From positions 62,001 through 126,000 of the forward strand of contig NZ_VOBG01000001.1 in the NCBI RefSeq assembly GCF_008369295.1: 64,000 nucleotides of DNA. Direction: 5' to 3'. The position numbers were made by a program, and so were the translations under genes. Positions 55,629-64,000 of this stretch are shown in pieces (position 1 is the first letter of the stretch; every line of letters starts with the position of its first letter). Origin of the DNA: Pseudomonas sp. ANT_H4 (GTDB lineage: Bacteria > Pseudomonadota > Gammaproteobacteria > Pseudomonadales > Pseudomonadaceae). The notes under the pieces are model-generated. The model saw nothing but the letters and a program-made list of their open reading frames with translations, made no database searches and was not told where the DNA came from.

Positions 55629-56519
55629 ATGAACCATGGAAGTTTTGTCATTGAAAAGCTGTTCAAACACTACAACGTTCACGTAGAGCCGCTTGGTAAC
55701 AACCCAGAGAAGAAAACCGTGCTGTTGGTCAATGGCGCGCTGTCCACTACCCGCTCGTTTGCCCGCACCAGCAAATGCCTGGCCGAGCATTTCAATGTGC
55801 TGATGTTCGATTTGCCGTTCTCGGGTTATTCGCGCCCTCACAACACCGACCTCGACCTGGTGACCAAGGACGACGAAGTGCAAATCCTCCGGGCCCTGGT
55901 GGAGCGCTTTGAGGTCAATCACCTTGTCTCGGCCTCTTGGGGCGGCATCTCCACGCTGTTGACCCTGGCCCACAACCCGCCCTCCATCGAAAGCTCGGTG
56001 GTTATGGCCCTGGCGCCCAATCTCAATCAGGCGATGCTCGAATACGTGGAGCGCGTCCGAGTGCTGATCGAGGCCGATGACAAGTCCGCCGTCGGCCATC
56101 TGCTCAACGAGACCGTCGGCAAGTTCCTGTCGTCACGGCTCAAGCGCAACAACCACCGTCACCTGTCGAATATGGCCACCACCGAATACCGCCAGGCGCG
56201 CTTTCATATCCACCAGGTGCTGCAAATGGGCGATGGCAATTACCTGCCGCAACTGCGCCAGATCGAAACCCCCGTGCACTTTCTCAATGGCACGCTGGAC
56301 GAATACACGCCGGCCGAAGACGCCCAACTGTTCAAGCAATATGTCGGTCGTAGCAGCTTCGTCACTGCCGAATACACCGGCCATTTGCTCGACCTGGAGT
56401 CCCACGACGCTGCCCTGGCGGTGCATCGGGCGCTGATTGATTTCCTGGTGGGCAAGGACGTGGCGCTGTCAGATATCGACGAACCGCCAGTGGGAAAAGG
56501 GGCAGCCGATGGCGCATAA
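55629..56519 (+). CDS. rhlA: RhlA-like 3-(3-hydroxyalkanoyloxy)alkanoate synthase
   Basis: 296 aa alpha/beta hydrolase, close in length to RhlA (295 aa). Segments matching remembered Rhl[53 protein letters not shown]. The catalytic Ser103 (SASWGG), Asp224 (LDEY) and His252 (TGHLLDLES) are present. RhlA joins two 3-hydroxyacyl units into lipids (HAAs), the precursor of rhamnolipids. PhaG is the nearest alternative but fits less well. No rhlB follows; an MdtD-like exporter gene starts 35 bp later. Confidence 0.8.
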   Translation: MNHGSFVIEKLFKHYNVHVEPLGNNPEKKTVLLVNGALSTTRSFARTSKCLAEHFNVLMFDLPFSGYSRPHNTDLDLVTKDDEVQILRALVERFEVNHLVSASWGGISTLLTLAHNPPSIESSVVMALAPNLNQAMLEYVERVRVLIEADDKSAVGHLLNETVGKFLSSRLKRNNHRHLSNMATTEYRQARFHIHQVLQMGDGNYLPQLRQIETPVHFLNGTLDEYTPAEDAQLFKQYVGRSSFVTAEYTGHLLDLESHDAALAVHRALIDFLVGKDVALSDIDEPPVGKGAADGA

Positions 56520-56554
56520 TCGCCAAAACATAGCCTGCTAACAAAAGGGAACTC

Positions 56555-57961
56555 ATGCCGAATCGCGCCCCTCTCGACGCCAAGACCGCCCGCTGGCTAC
56601 CCTGGGTGGTAGCGATTGCCTTCTTCATGCAGTCGTTGGATGGGACGATTCTCAACACCGCATTACCCGCCATGGCTCAGGACCTGGCGGAAAACCCGCT
56701 GCGCATGCAAGGGGTGGTGATCGCCTACATGCTCACCGTGGCCCTGCTGATCCCAGCCTCGGGCTGGATCGCCGACCGCTTCGGCACCAAAAAAATCTTC
56801 TTCGGCGCGATCATGCTGTTCAGCATCGGCTCGTTGCTCTGCGCCCTGTCCAGCACATTGACCATGCTGATAGGCGCCCGCGTGATCCAGGGCTTGGGCG
56901 GCGCACTGATGCTGCCGGTCGGGCGACTGGTGGTGCTGCGCGCCTACCCCCGCTCGGAGCTGGTGCGAATCATGGGGTTCATCACCATTCCCGGCCTGCT
57001 TGGGCCCTTGCTCGGCCCGACTATGGGCGGCTGGATGGTGCAATACCTGACCTGGCACTGGATCTTCCTGATCAACTTGCCGGTGGGCATGATCGGCTGC
57101 TACGCCGTATGGAAGTTTATCCCCGACCTGCGCGGCAGCGAACGCACGCGTTTTGATGGCGTGGGCTTTCTGCTGTTTGGCGCAGCGATGGTGCTGATCA
57201 CCGTCGCCATGGAAGGCCTGGGGGAATTGCACCTGCCGCACCTGCGGGTGATGTTGCTGCTGTTCGGCGGCCTAGCGTGCCTCGCGGCCTACTGGCTACG
57301 GGCCGGGCATATCGATAACCCGTTGTTCTCGCCGGCACTGTTCAAGACCCGCACCTTTGCGGTGGGTATCCTGGGCAACCTGTTTGCGCGCCTGGGCAGC
57401 GGTGCCTTGCCGTTTCTGGTGCCGTTGCTGCTGCAGGTGGCGTTGGGCTATTCACCGTCCCAAGCCGGGATGAGCATGCTGCCCCTGGCTGCGGCGGCGA
57501 TGCTGGCCAAGTCCGTCGCCCGGCCGCTGATCGAGCGCCTGGGTTATCGCGTGGTGCTGACCGGCAACACCCTTGCACTCGGCTTGATGCTCGCAAGCAT
57601 GGGCCTCGTCACCGAGAACACGCCCTACCCGCTGCTGCTGGGGATGCTGGCAGTGCTGGGGGCGATCAATTCCTTGCAGTTCACCGCAATGAACACCGTC
57701 ACCCTGATCGACCTCGACGATGCCCAGGCCAGCAGCGGCAACAGTTTGCTCTCGGTGGTGGCGCAATTGTCCCTGAGCCTGGGGGTGGCCTGCGCCGGTG
57801 CATTGCTCGGCGGGTTTACTGCCGAAACCGGCAACGATGGCGTAGAAAGCGTGCTCGGCGCGTTCCAGTTGACCTTCCTCACCGTGGGCATCATGGCGAT
57901 GCTGGCAGCGGCGATCTTCCTGCAGTTGTCGCCGAGGAGCAGCTTCAAGCCGCAAGCTTGA
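56555..57961 (+). CDS. MdtD-like MFS multidrug/product exporter
   Basis: 468 aa DHA2-type transporter, 14 predicted helices. N-terminus FFMQSLDGTILNTALPAMAQ and GWIADRFGTKKIFFGAIMLFSIGSLLCAL give the MFS motif A; GLGGALMLPVGRLVVLRA and GPLLGPTMGGWMVQY are motif C-like. Close to E. coli MdtD. 35 bp after rhlA, so it may share its transcript and export HAA; that is inference. A run of CTTGAAGCCGCAAG-type repeats follows the stop. Confidence 0.85.
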   Translation: MPNRAPLDAKTARWLPWVVAIAFFMQSLDGTILNTALPAMAQDLAENPLRMQGVVIAYMLTVALLIPASGWIADRFGTKKIFFGAIMLFSIGSLLCALSSTLTMLIGARVIQGLGGALMLPVGRLVVLRAYPRSELVRIMGFITIPGLLGPLLGPTMGGWMVQYLTWHWIFLINLPVGMIGCYAVWKFIPDLRGSERTRFDGVGFLLFGAAMVLITVAMEGLGELHLPHLRVMLLLFGGLACLAAYWLRAGHIDNPLFSPALFKTRTFAVGILGNLFARLGSGALPFLVPLLLQVALGYSPSQAGMSMLPLAAAAMLAKSVARPLIERLGYRVVLTGNTLALGLMLASMGLVTENTPYPLLLGMLAVLGAINSLQFTAMNTVTLIDLDDAQASSGNSLLSVVAQLSLSLGVACAGALLGGFTAETGNDGVESVLGAFQLTFLTVGIMAMLAAAIFLQLSPRSSFKPQA

Positions 57962-58100
57962 AGCCGCAAGAGAACCGCTCTGAACTTGTCGCTTGCCGCT
58001 CACAACTTGCCGCTGCCCGCCGCCCCCTTGTCCGGAACATGCGGGGAATTTCGCGGCGGGCTGCTACACTGCGCGACATTTTGTTTTGCAGGCCAGTCCC

Positions 58101-59486
58101 GTGACCACCATCGCCACCGCTTTTAATACTTTGCCGCTGTCCGCCGCCATGCTGGCTAACCTCGACTCTCTGGGTTATGTCGAGATGACGCCGATCCAGG
58201 CGCAAAGCTTGCCGGTGATCCTCAAGGGGCTGGACCTGATCGCCCAAGCCAAGACCGGCAGCGGCAAGACCGCGGCTTTCGGCATTGGCCTTTTGAACCC
58301 GATCAACCCGCGTTATTTTGGCTGCCAGGCCCTGGTGATGTGCCCAACTCGCGAGCTGGCCGACCAGGTTGCCAAGGAAATCCGCCGCCTGGCCCGCGCC
58401 GAAGACAACATCAAGGTGTTGACCCTGTGCGGCGGCGTGTCCCTGGGACCACAGATTGCTTCGCTGGAACACGGCGCGCACATCATCGTCGGCACCCCAG
58501 GCCGTATCCAGCAGCATCTGCGCAAGGGTTCGCTGGTACTCGACGGGTTGAACACGCTGATCCTCGATGAAGCCGACCGCATGCTCGACATGGGCTTCTA
58601 CGATGCCATCGAAGACATCATCAGCAAGACCCCGGCCCGTCGCCAAACCCTGCTGTTCTCCGCAACCTACCCGGTGAGCATCAAGCAGCTGGCGTCCAAA
58701 TTCATGCGCGCGCCGCAGCAAGTGAAAGCCGAAGCTTTCCACTCCGATTCGCAGATTGAGCAGCGCTTCTACGAAATTTCCCCGGAAGAGCGCATGGAAG
58801 CAGTGACCAAGGTCCTGGCGCACTTCCGTCCGGCCTCTTGCGTGGCCTTCTGCTTTACCAAGCAGCAAGTGCAGGAAACCGTCGACCACCTGACGTCCAA
58901 GGGCATTTCTGCCGTCGGCCTGCATGGCGACCTAGAGCAGCGTGACCGTGACCAAGTGCTGGCGATGTTCGCCAACCGCAGTACTTCGGTATTGGTGGCC
59001 ACTGACGTCGCCGCCCGTGGCTTGGACATTGACGCGCTGGACATGGTGATCAACGTTGAGCTGGCCCGAGACTCGGAAATTCACATTCACCGTGTAGGCC
59101 GTACAGGTCGCGCCGGTGAGACAGGCATTGCTATCAGCCTGGTAGCACCGTCCGAAGCCCACCGCGCCCAGGCCATCGAACAACTGCAAAAAGCTCCACT
59201 GAACTGGGACCAACTGAGTAACCTCAAGTCCCAGGGTGGCGCGCCGCTCGTGCCGGTCATGAGCACCCTGTGCATTGGTGCCGGTCGCAAGGACAAGGTT
59301 CGTCCGGGCGACATCCTCGGCGCCCTGACCGGTGAAGCCGGGATTCCAGGCGCCCAGGTGGGCAAGATCGCGATCTTTGATTTCCAGGCGTTTGTGGCCG
59401 TGGAGCGCGGGGTCGCCAAGCAGGCGTTGCAGCGTTTGAATGACGGCAAGATCAAAGGCCGCTCGTTGCGCGTTCGCATTCTCTAA
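58101..59486 (+). CDS. dbpA: ATP-dependent RNA helicase DbpA
   Basis: 461 aa from a GTG start at 58101 (VTTIATAFNTLPLSAAM). DEAD-box motifs: AKTGSGKT (I), LDEADRMLD (II), SATYP (III), HRVGRTGRAG (VI). A C-terminal RNA-binding domain (about 390-461, including GDILGALTGEAGIPGAQVGKIAIF) targets 23S rRNA hairpin 92. It acts in 50S subunit assembly. No partner genes nearby. Confidence 0.93.
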   Translation: MTTIATAFNTLPLSAAMLANLDSLGYVEMTPIQAQSLPVILKGLDLIAQAKTGSGKTAAFGIGLLNPINPRYFGCQALVMCPTRELADQVAKEIRRLARAEDNIKVLTLCGGVSLGPQIASLEHGAHIIVGTPGRIQQHLRKGSLVLDGLNTLILDEADRMLDMGFYDAIEDIISKTPARRQTLLFSATYPVSIKQLASKFMRAPQQVKAEAFHSDSQIEQRFYEISPEERMEAVTKVLAHFRPASCVAFCFTKQQVQETVDHLTSKGISAVGLHGDLEQRDRDQVLAMFANRSTSVLVATDVAARGLDIDALDMVINVELARDSEIHIHRVGRTGRAGETGIAISLVAPSEAHRAQAIEQLQKAPLNWDQLSNLKSQGGAPLVPVMSTLCIGAGRKDKVRPGDILGALTGEAGIPGAQVGKIAIFDFQAFVAVERGVAKQALQRLNDGKIKGRSLRVRIL

Positions 59487-59518
59487 GAGCGCCGCGTAAC
59501 CACTGTAGGAACCAGATC

Positions 59519-59606
59519 AATGTGGGAGCCGGGCTTGCCCGCGATGCAGACGACTCGGTCTAACAGACTGAGTTGATGCCATCGCAGGCAGGTCAGCTCC
59601 CACATT
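59519..59606. repeat. REPIN (TGTGGGAGCCGGGCTTGCCCGCGATG type)
   Basis: Inverted REP pair between dbpA and the flavoprotein gene. Confidence 0.8.
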
Positions 59607-59663
59607 TCATTGCATTGCATATCAGGATTTGCAGTGAACCAGAATTTGCATGAGGACTGTATT

Positions 59664-60842
59664 TTGCGCTCTACCGAAGTCGTGATCATTGGCGCCGGCG
59701 CCGCGGGTTTGATGTGTGCACTGACCGCCGCCGGGCGTGGGCGCAAAGTGATGTTGGTCGATCATGCGAACAAGGCCGGCAAAAAAATCCTGATGTCCGG
59801 TGGTGGCCGCTGCAACTTCACCAACCTGTACACAGAACCTGCCAACTTCCTCTCCCACAACGCGCACTTCTGCAAGTCTGCCCTGGCCCGCTACACCCAG
59901 TGGGACTTCATTGGCATGGTGGCCAAGCACGGCGTGCCGTATCACGAGAAGAAGCTCGGCCAATTGTTCTGCGATAATAAATCCAGCGACATCCTCGGCA
60001 TGCTGCTCGATGAGTGCGAGCAAGTGGGCGTGAGCCTGCACCTGGACACCTCGATCCAGCAGATCGAAAAACTCGACGCCGGGTATCAATTGCAAACCAC
60101 CCTGGGCGAGTTGCGCTGCGAATCCCTGGTGATTGCCACGGGCGGGCTGTCGATCCCTACCTTGGGCGCCACCGGCTTCGGTTATCAGGTAGCCAAACAG
60201 TTCGGCCATGAACTGCTGCCAACCCGCGCCGGGCTGGTGCCATTCACCATCACCGATCAGCTCAAGGAGTTGTGCGGCGAGTTGTCCGGCACTTCGGTGG
60301 ATTGCCTGGTGAGCTGTAACGACCAGAGCTTTCGCGAGAACATCCTGTTTACCCATCGCGGCCTGAGCGGGCCAGCGATTTTGCAGATTTCCTCATACTG
60401 GGAATCCGGCGATGCCGTGGAAATCAACCTGCTACCTGATCATGACGCCCACGCCTGGCTGCAACAGCAACAGGCCGAACGCCCAAACAGCGAGTTGAAA
60501 ACCCTGCTGGGTGAGATCTTCACCAAGAAGATGGCCAACCTGTTGGCCGAGCAGTGGTTTATTTCCAAGCCGATGAAGCAGTACACCCACGCCGAACTGG
60601 CGGATATCGCGGCGAAGCTGGCAAGCTGGCAATTGGTCCCGGCGGGCACCGAAGGCTATCGCACGGCGGAAGTGACCTTGGGTGGCGTGGACACGCGGGA
60701 AGTGTCGTCCAAAACGATGGAGTCCCTGAAAAGCCCTGGGTTGTACTTCATCGGTGAAGTGCTGGATGTGACCGGGCACCTGGGCGGGTTCAATTTCCAG
60801 TGGGCGTGGGCATCCGGCTACGCTGCTGCGCAATACGCCTGA
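59664..60842 (+). CDS. HI0933-type (YhiN/BaiN) NAD(P)/FAD-dependent oxidoreductase
   Basis: 392 aa if started at the TTG at 59664, which has GAGGA about 9 bp upstream and gives an N-terminus RSTEVVIIGAGAAGLMCALTA close to family starts. A GTG at 59634 would add 10 residues. FAD loop IGAGAAGLMCALTAA, GKKILMSGGGRCNFTN, VIATGGLSIPTLGATGFGY and the closing HLGGFNFQWAWASGYAA define the family. Its physiological reaction is unknown in most bacteria. Confidence 0.82.
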   Translation: MRSTEVVIIGAGAAGLMCALTAAGRGRKVMLVDHANKAGKKILMSGGGRCNFTNLYTEPANFLSHNAHFCKSALARYTQWDFIGMVAKHGVPYHEKKLGQLFCDNKSSDILGMLLDECEQVGVSLHLDTSIQQIEKLDAGYQLQTTLGELRCESLVIATGGLSIPTLGATGFGYQVAKQFGHELLPTRAGLVPFTITDQLKELCGELSGTSVDCLVSCNDQSFRENILFTHRGLSGPAILQISSYWESGDAVEINLLPDHDAHAWLQQQQAERPNSELKTLLGEIFTKKMANLLAEQWFISKPMKQYTHAELADIAAKLASWQLVPAGTEGYRTAEVTLGGVDTREVSSKTMESLKSPGLYFIGEVLDVTGHLGGFNFQWAWASGYAAAQYA

Positions 60843-60993
60843 GATCCTCTAAAACCGTAGGAGCTGTCGAGTGAAACGAGGGTGTGCGTTTCAAGGCCGG
60901 AACATATTTTGCCCTCAGATGTGATCGCCACCCTTGCCGTGGCGTCATTACTGGCTCAATTTAGCGGCATCGTCCCGGAAGACCCCAGACTTC

Positions 60994-63177
60994 ATGTCAT
61001 CGACCTCGTTCAACCATTCCATGCGGCGCCTTTGGGCGCTGGATAAGTTCAGCTACAGCGTACGGGTATTCATCGCCCTCACCGGCAGCATGGCGCTGTG
61101 CTGGTACCAGGATGAGATGACGCTGCTGATCCCGCTGTTCCTGGGAATTATCGCCAGCGCCCTGGCCGAGACTGATGACAGCTGGCAAGGCCGCCTCAAT
61201 GCGCTGGCGGTGACGCTGGTGTGTTTCAGTATTGCGGCGCTGTCGGTGGAGTTACTCTTCCCCTACCCGTGGTTTTTTGCCATCGCCCTGGCCCTGGCCA
61301 GTTTCGCCCTGACCATGCTCGGTGCGCTGGGGGAACGTTACGGCGCTATCGCCTCGGCGACCTTGATTCTGTCGGTCTACACCATGATCGCTGTTGACCA
61401 GCGCGGCGGAGCGGTCACCGATTTCTGGCACGAACCCTTGCTGCTGGTGGCCGGTGCCGCTTGGTACGGGGTGCTCTCGGTGCTGTGGCAGGCGCTGTTT
61501 TCCAACCAGCCGGTGCAACAGAGCCTGGCGCGGTTGTTCCGCGAACTGGGGCACTACCTCAAGCTCAAGTCGACCCTGTTCGAACCGATCCGCCAACTGG
61601 ATGTAGAAGCGCGGCGCCTGGAACTGGCCCAGCAAAATGGTCGGGTGGTGGCGGCGCTGAACGCGGCCAAGGAGATCATCCTGCACCGGGTCGGCAATGG
61701 CCGACCGGGGTCCAAGGTCAGCCGCTACCTCAAGCTGTACTTCCTGGCACAAGACATCCACGAACGCGCAAGCTCATCACACTACCCCTACAACGCCTTG
61801 GCCGAAGCCTTCTTCCACAGTGACGTGCTGTTCCGCTGCCAGCGCCTGCTGCGCCAGCAAGGCAAGGCCTGCCAGGTTCTCGCCGAGTCGATCCAATTGC
61901 GCCAGCCCTTCGTCTATGACGCAAGCTTCGCCGAAGCCCTGGGCGACTTGCACGCCTCCCTGGAACACCTGCGTATCCAGAGCAACCCGGCCTGGCGCGG
62001 CCTGCTGCGCTCGCTGCGGGCGCTGTCGGCCAACCTGGCGACCCTCGACCGCTTGCTCAGCGACGCCAGCAACCCCGACAGCCTGGCGGATGCCACAGAC
62101 AGCAACCTGCTGGACCGCTCGCCACGCAACCTCAAGGAAATGTGGACGCGCCTGCGTACCCAACTGACACCGACGTCCTTGTTGTTCCGCCACGCCCTGC
62201 GCCTGTCCCTGGCGCTGAGCATCGGCTACTTCATGGTGCATCTGATCCACCCTTCCCAAGGTTACTGGATCATCCTCACCACCCTGTTCGTGTGCCAGCC
62301 GAACTACGGCGCCACCCGGCGCAAGCTCGGCCAGCGAATCATCGGCACCGCCATCGGCCTGACCGTGGCCTGGGCGCTGTTCGACCTGTTCCCAAGCCCA
62401 CTGGTGCAATCGATGTTCGCCATCGCCGCCGGCCTGGTGTTCTTTATCAACCGCACCACCCGCTACACCCTGGCGACGGCGGCGATCACCCTGATGGTGC
62501 TGTTCTGCTTCAACCAGGTGGGCGATGGCTACGGGCTGTTCCTGCCGCGACTGTTCGATACCTTGCTCGGCAGCCTGATTGCCGGGTTGGCGGTGTTCCT
62601 GTTCCTGCCGGACTGGCAGGGCCGACGCCTGAACAAAGTGCTGGCCAACACCCTGACCTGCAACAGCATCTACCTGCGGCAAATCATGCAGCAATATGGC
62701 GCAGGCAAAAGCGACGACCTCGCTTACCGCCTGGCCCGCCGTAACGCCCACAACGCCGATGCGGCACTGTCCACCACCCTGGCCAATATGCTGATGGAGC
62801 CGGGGCATTTCCGTAAGGAAGCCGACGTGGGCTTTCGCTTCCTGGTGCTGTCTCACACCTTGCTCAGCTACCTGTCGGGGCTGGGTGCACACCGCGAAAC
62901 CCAGTTACCGGCCGAGGTGCGCGCACACTTGATCGAAGGCGCTGGCAAAACCCTGGCGGCGAGCATCGACGAGATCGCCACGGGGCTGGCCAACAAACAG
63001 CCGATCGCAATTCAGAGCGATACCGAGGAAGCACTGGCGGTTGAGCTGGAACAGATGCCCGATGAGATCGACGAAGGGCAGCGGTTGGTGCAGACGCAGT
63101 TGGCGTTGATTTGTCGACAGCTGGGGCCGTTGCGGACGTTGGCAACGCATCTGATCAAGGACACCAGCGCCGCGTGA
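60994..63177 (+). CDS. yccS: YccS/FUSC-family inner-membrane protein
   Basis: 727 aa from the ATG at 60994. Two membrane blocks of about six helices (residues about 20-155 and 410-545) alternate with two large cytoplasmic parts, the layout of YccS/YhfK and FUSC transporters. Segments: LRLSLALSIGYFMVHLIHPSQGYWIILTTLFVCQPNYGATRRK. Possibly effluxes aromatic or other organic compounds; unproven. Its 3' end comes within 5 bp of the next gene on the other strand. Confidence 0.82.
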   Translation: MSSTSFNHSMRRLWALDKFSYSVRVFIALTGSMALCWYQDEMTLLIPLFLGIIASALAETDDSWQGRLNALAVTLVCFSIAALSVELLFPYPWFFAIALALASFALTMLGALGERYGAIASATLILSVYTMIAVDQRGGAVTDFWHEPLLLVAGAAWYGVLSVLWQALFSNQPVQQSLARLFRELGHYLKLKSTLFEPIRQLDVEARRLELAQQNGRVVAALNAAKEIILHRVGNGRPGSKVSRYLKLYFLAQDIHERASSSHYPYNALAEAFFHSDVLFRCQRLLRQQGKACQVLAESIQLRQPFVYDASFAEALGDLHASLEHLRIQSNPAWRGLLRSLRALSANLATLDRLLSDASNPDSLADATDSNLLDRSPRNLKEMWTRLRTQLTPTSLLFRHALRLSLALSIGYFMVHLIHPSQGYWIILTTLFVCQPNYGATRRKLGQRIIGTAIGLTVAWALFDLFPSPLVQSMFAIAAGLVFFINRTTRYTLATAAITLMVLFCFNQVGDGYGLFLPRLFDTLLGSLIAGLAVFLFLPDWQGRRLNKVLANTLTCNSIYLRQIMQQYGAGKSDDLAYRLARRNAHNADAALSTTLANMLMEPGHFRKEADVGFRFLVLSHTLLSYLSGLGAHRETQLPAEVRAHLIEGAGKTLAASIDEIATGLANKQPIAIQSDTEEALAVELEQMPDEIDEGQRLVQTQLALICRQLGPLRTLATHLIKDTSAA

Positions 63178-63181
63178 ACCG

Positions 63182-63919
63182 CTACATCCCGTGCTGCTTC
63201 AACAACTTTGCATAACTGCCATCGGCCTTCATCCTGGCAATCTCCCGATCAAACCCGGCAACGATTTGCTTGTGCTGCGGATTTTTCAGGCTGACCAGGA
63301 TATGCAGGCTGTTTTCACTCAACGGCTTGGGCAGAAACTCCACCGCATTGCGCACCCTGGCTGACTCACGGGCCAGGTAGTAGCGGGCGACAAACTCATC
63401 TTCCACCGTCAGCCGAACCCGTTGTGCCGCCAGCATGCGCACGGCCATGGCGAAGTTATGCACAGGGACCTTCTGAAATTGCAGGTCGCGGTCGAAGTCC
63501 GCCGAATAGGCATAGCCGCGCACCACGGCGACAGGATAGTCGTGCAGTTGCTGCAGGTTCTGGAACTCGATGGGGTCGTCTCGGCGCTTGAGAAATCGCA
63601 CCCTGTTAAGCAAATACTCGTCGGAAAACTGCCCCAACTGCGTACGCGCTTCGTCGTACCAGGCGTTGACCAGCACGTCATAGCGCCCGTCACCTACGCC
63701 CATCAACGCCCTAGCCCAGGGCACCTGTTCAAAATTACTGGGATAGCCCGCACGGGCCAGCGCGGTGCTGACGATGTCGGTGGCCAATCCGCCATTGACC
63801 AGCGTGGCGTCGGTAAACGGCGGCCAGGCATCTGCCACCAGGCGCAAGCGTTCTGCGATGGCCGTCTGAGCCAGCAACAGCAATCCGAGCAAAGCAACGG
63901 CACGAGACAATCGCGGCAT
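63182..63919 (-). CDS. Periplasmic family-3 solute-binding protein
   Basis: 245 aa with a signal peptide (about residues 1-22, ending ...QTAIAE). Segments LVADAWPPFTD, VPWARALMGVGDGRYDVLVNAW, and FDREIARMKADGSYAKLLKQHG match the amino-acid-binding SBP family. No permease or ATPase gene is adjacent, so it may be a sensor-like or orphan binding protein. The 81 bp to the window edge hold no further gene. Confidence 0.8.
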   Translation of the reverse strand: MPRLSRAVALLGLLLLAQTAIAERLRLVADAWPPFTDATLVNGGLATDIVSTALARAGYPSNFEQVPWARALMGVGDGRYDVLVNAWYDEARTQLGQFSDEYLLNRVRFLKRRDDPIEFQNLQQLHDYPVAVVRGYAYSADFDRDLQFQKVPVHNFAMAVRMLAAQRVRLTVEDEFVARYYLARESARVRNAVEFLPKPLSENSLHILVSLKNPQHKQIVAGFDREIARMKADGSYAKLLKQHGM

Positions 63920-64000
63920 GCTTGAGGTCCTTGCGCAGCGAGCAAATGCTTACGGGGGATGGCGCCTGGCAGGCAGTGATCCGCATCACGCCCAGGCCCT

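Overview
The window reads as chromosomal DNA of the Pseudomonas fluorescens complex. It has high GC, dense genes with short gaps, REP/REPIN palindromes typical of fluorescent pseudomonads, and a gene set and order close to the quaternary-amine catabolic region of P. aeruginosa (gbc, dgc, sox, cdh, cbc and bet genes). No rRNA, tRNA, CRISPR array, intact transposon or prophage was seen.

Region by region. 1-2.0 kb (minus strand): a HisC-like aminotransferase cut by the window edge, translationally coupled to a divergent lysine-2,3-aminomutase-like radical SAM protein, and facing a MocR-type regulator (2.1-3.5 kb). 3.5-7.7 kb: CreBC two-component system (no creD beside it), a secreted retropepsin-like protein, a DUF2780 protein, and an orphan RskA-type anti-sigma C-terminal domain. 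7.8-16.6 kb (minus): glyA-soxBDAG-purU-fdhA. 16.9-21.5 kb: TraX-like membrane protein, low-specificity threonine aldolase, and divergent gbcB/gbcA. 21.5-22.4 kb: an 857-bp gene-free segment with a degenerate tandem repeat carrying TTATCCACA motifs. 22.4-30.2 kb (minus): dipeptidase, an unnamed 176-aa protein, dgcA, dgcB, etfA, etfB. 30.4-32 kb: an LprI-like protein, an internally deleted MFS remnant, and a DUF3010 gene whose 3' end is duplicated around a REPIN. 32.1-37.9 kb: cdhR, caiX, cdhC, cdhA, cdhB and a gamma-butyrobetaine hydroxylase. 38.1-45 kb: small conserved gene, gbdR, sdaA, cbcXWV. 45-51.5 kb: betT, betI, betB, betA. 51.7-55.3 kb: RraA-like aldolase and a TldD/TldE-like pair. 55.6-63.9 kb: RhlA-like acyltransferase, MdtD-like MFS, DbpA helicase, HI0933-type flavoprotein, YccS-like membrane protein, and a solute-binding protein.

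How the genes work together. CbcXWV, BetT and CaiX import choline, glycine betaine and carnitine. Gamma-butyrobetaine hydroxylase feeds carnitine, and CdhA, CdhC and CdhB turn carnitine into glycine betaine. BetA and BetB oxidise choline to glycine betaine. GbcAB demethylates it to dimethylglycine, DgcAB with EtfAB to sarcosine, and SoxBDAG to glycine. GlyA makes serine and SdaA makes pyruvate. FdhA and PurU handle the one-carbon by-products. GbdR, CdhR and BetI are the local regulators, and repeated candidate operators are visible in several promoters.

Main points of interest: the aminomutase-like protein, which lacks the substrate-binding residues of lysine 2,3-aminomutase; the tandem repeat next to gbcA; a DgcA with one cluster cysteine replaced; the DUF3010 tail duplication; an rhlA-like gene without rhlB; the non-canonical TldD/E pair; and recurrent GTCG direct repeats at betaine-gene promoters. 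All calls come from reading the sequence and from recalled family knowledge; no database search was run.
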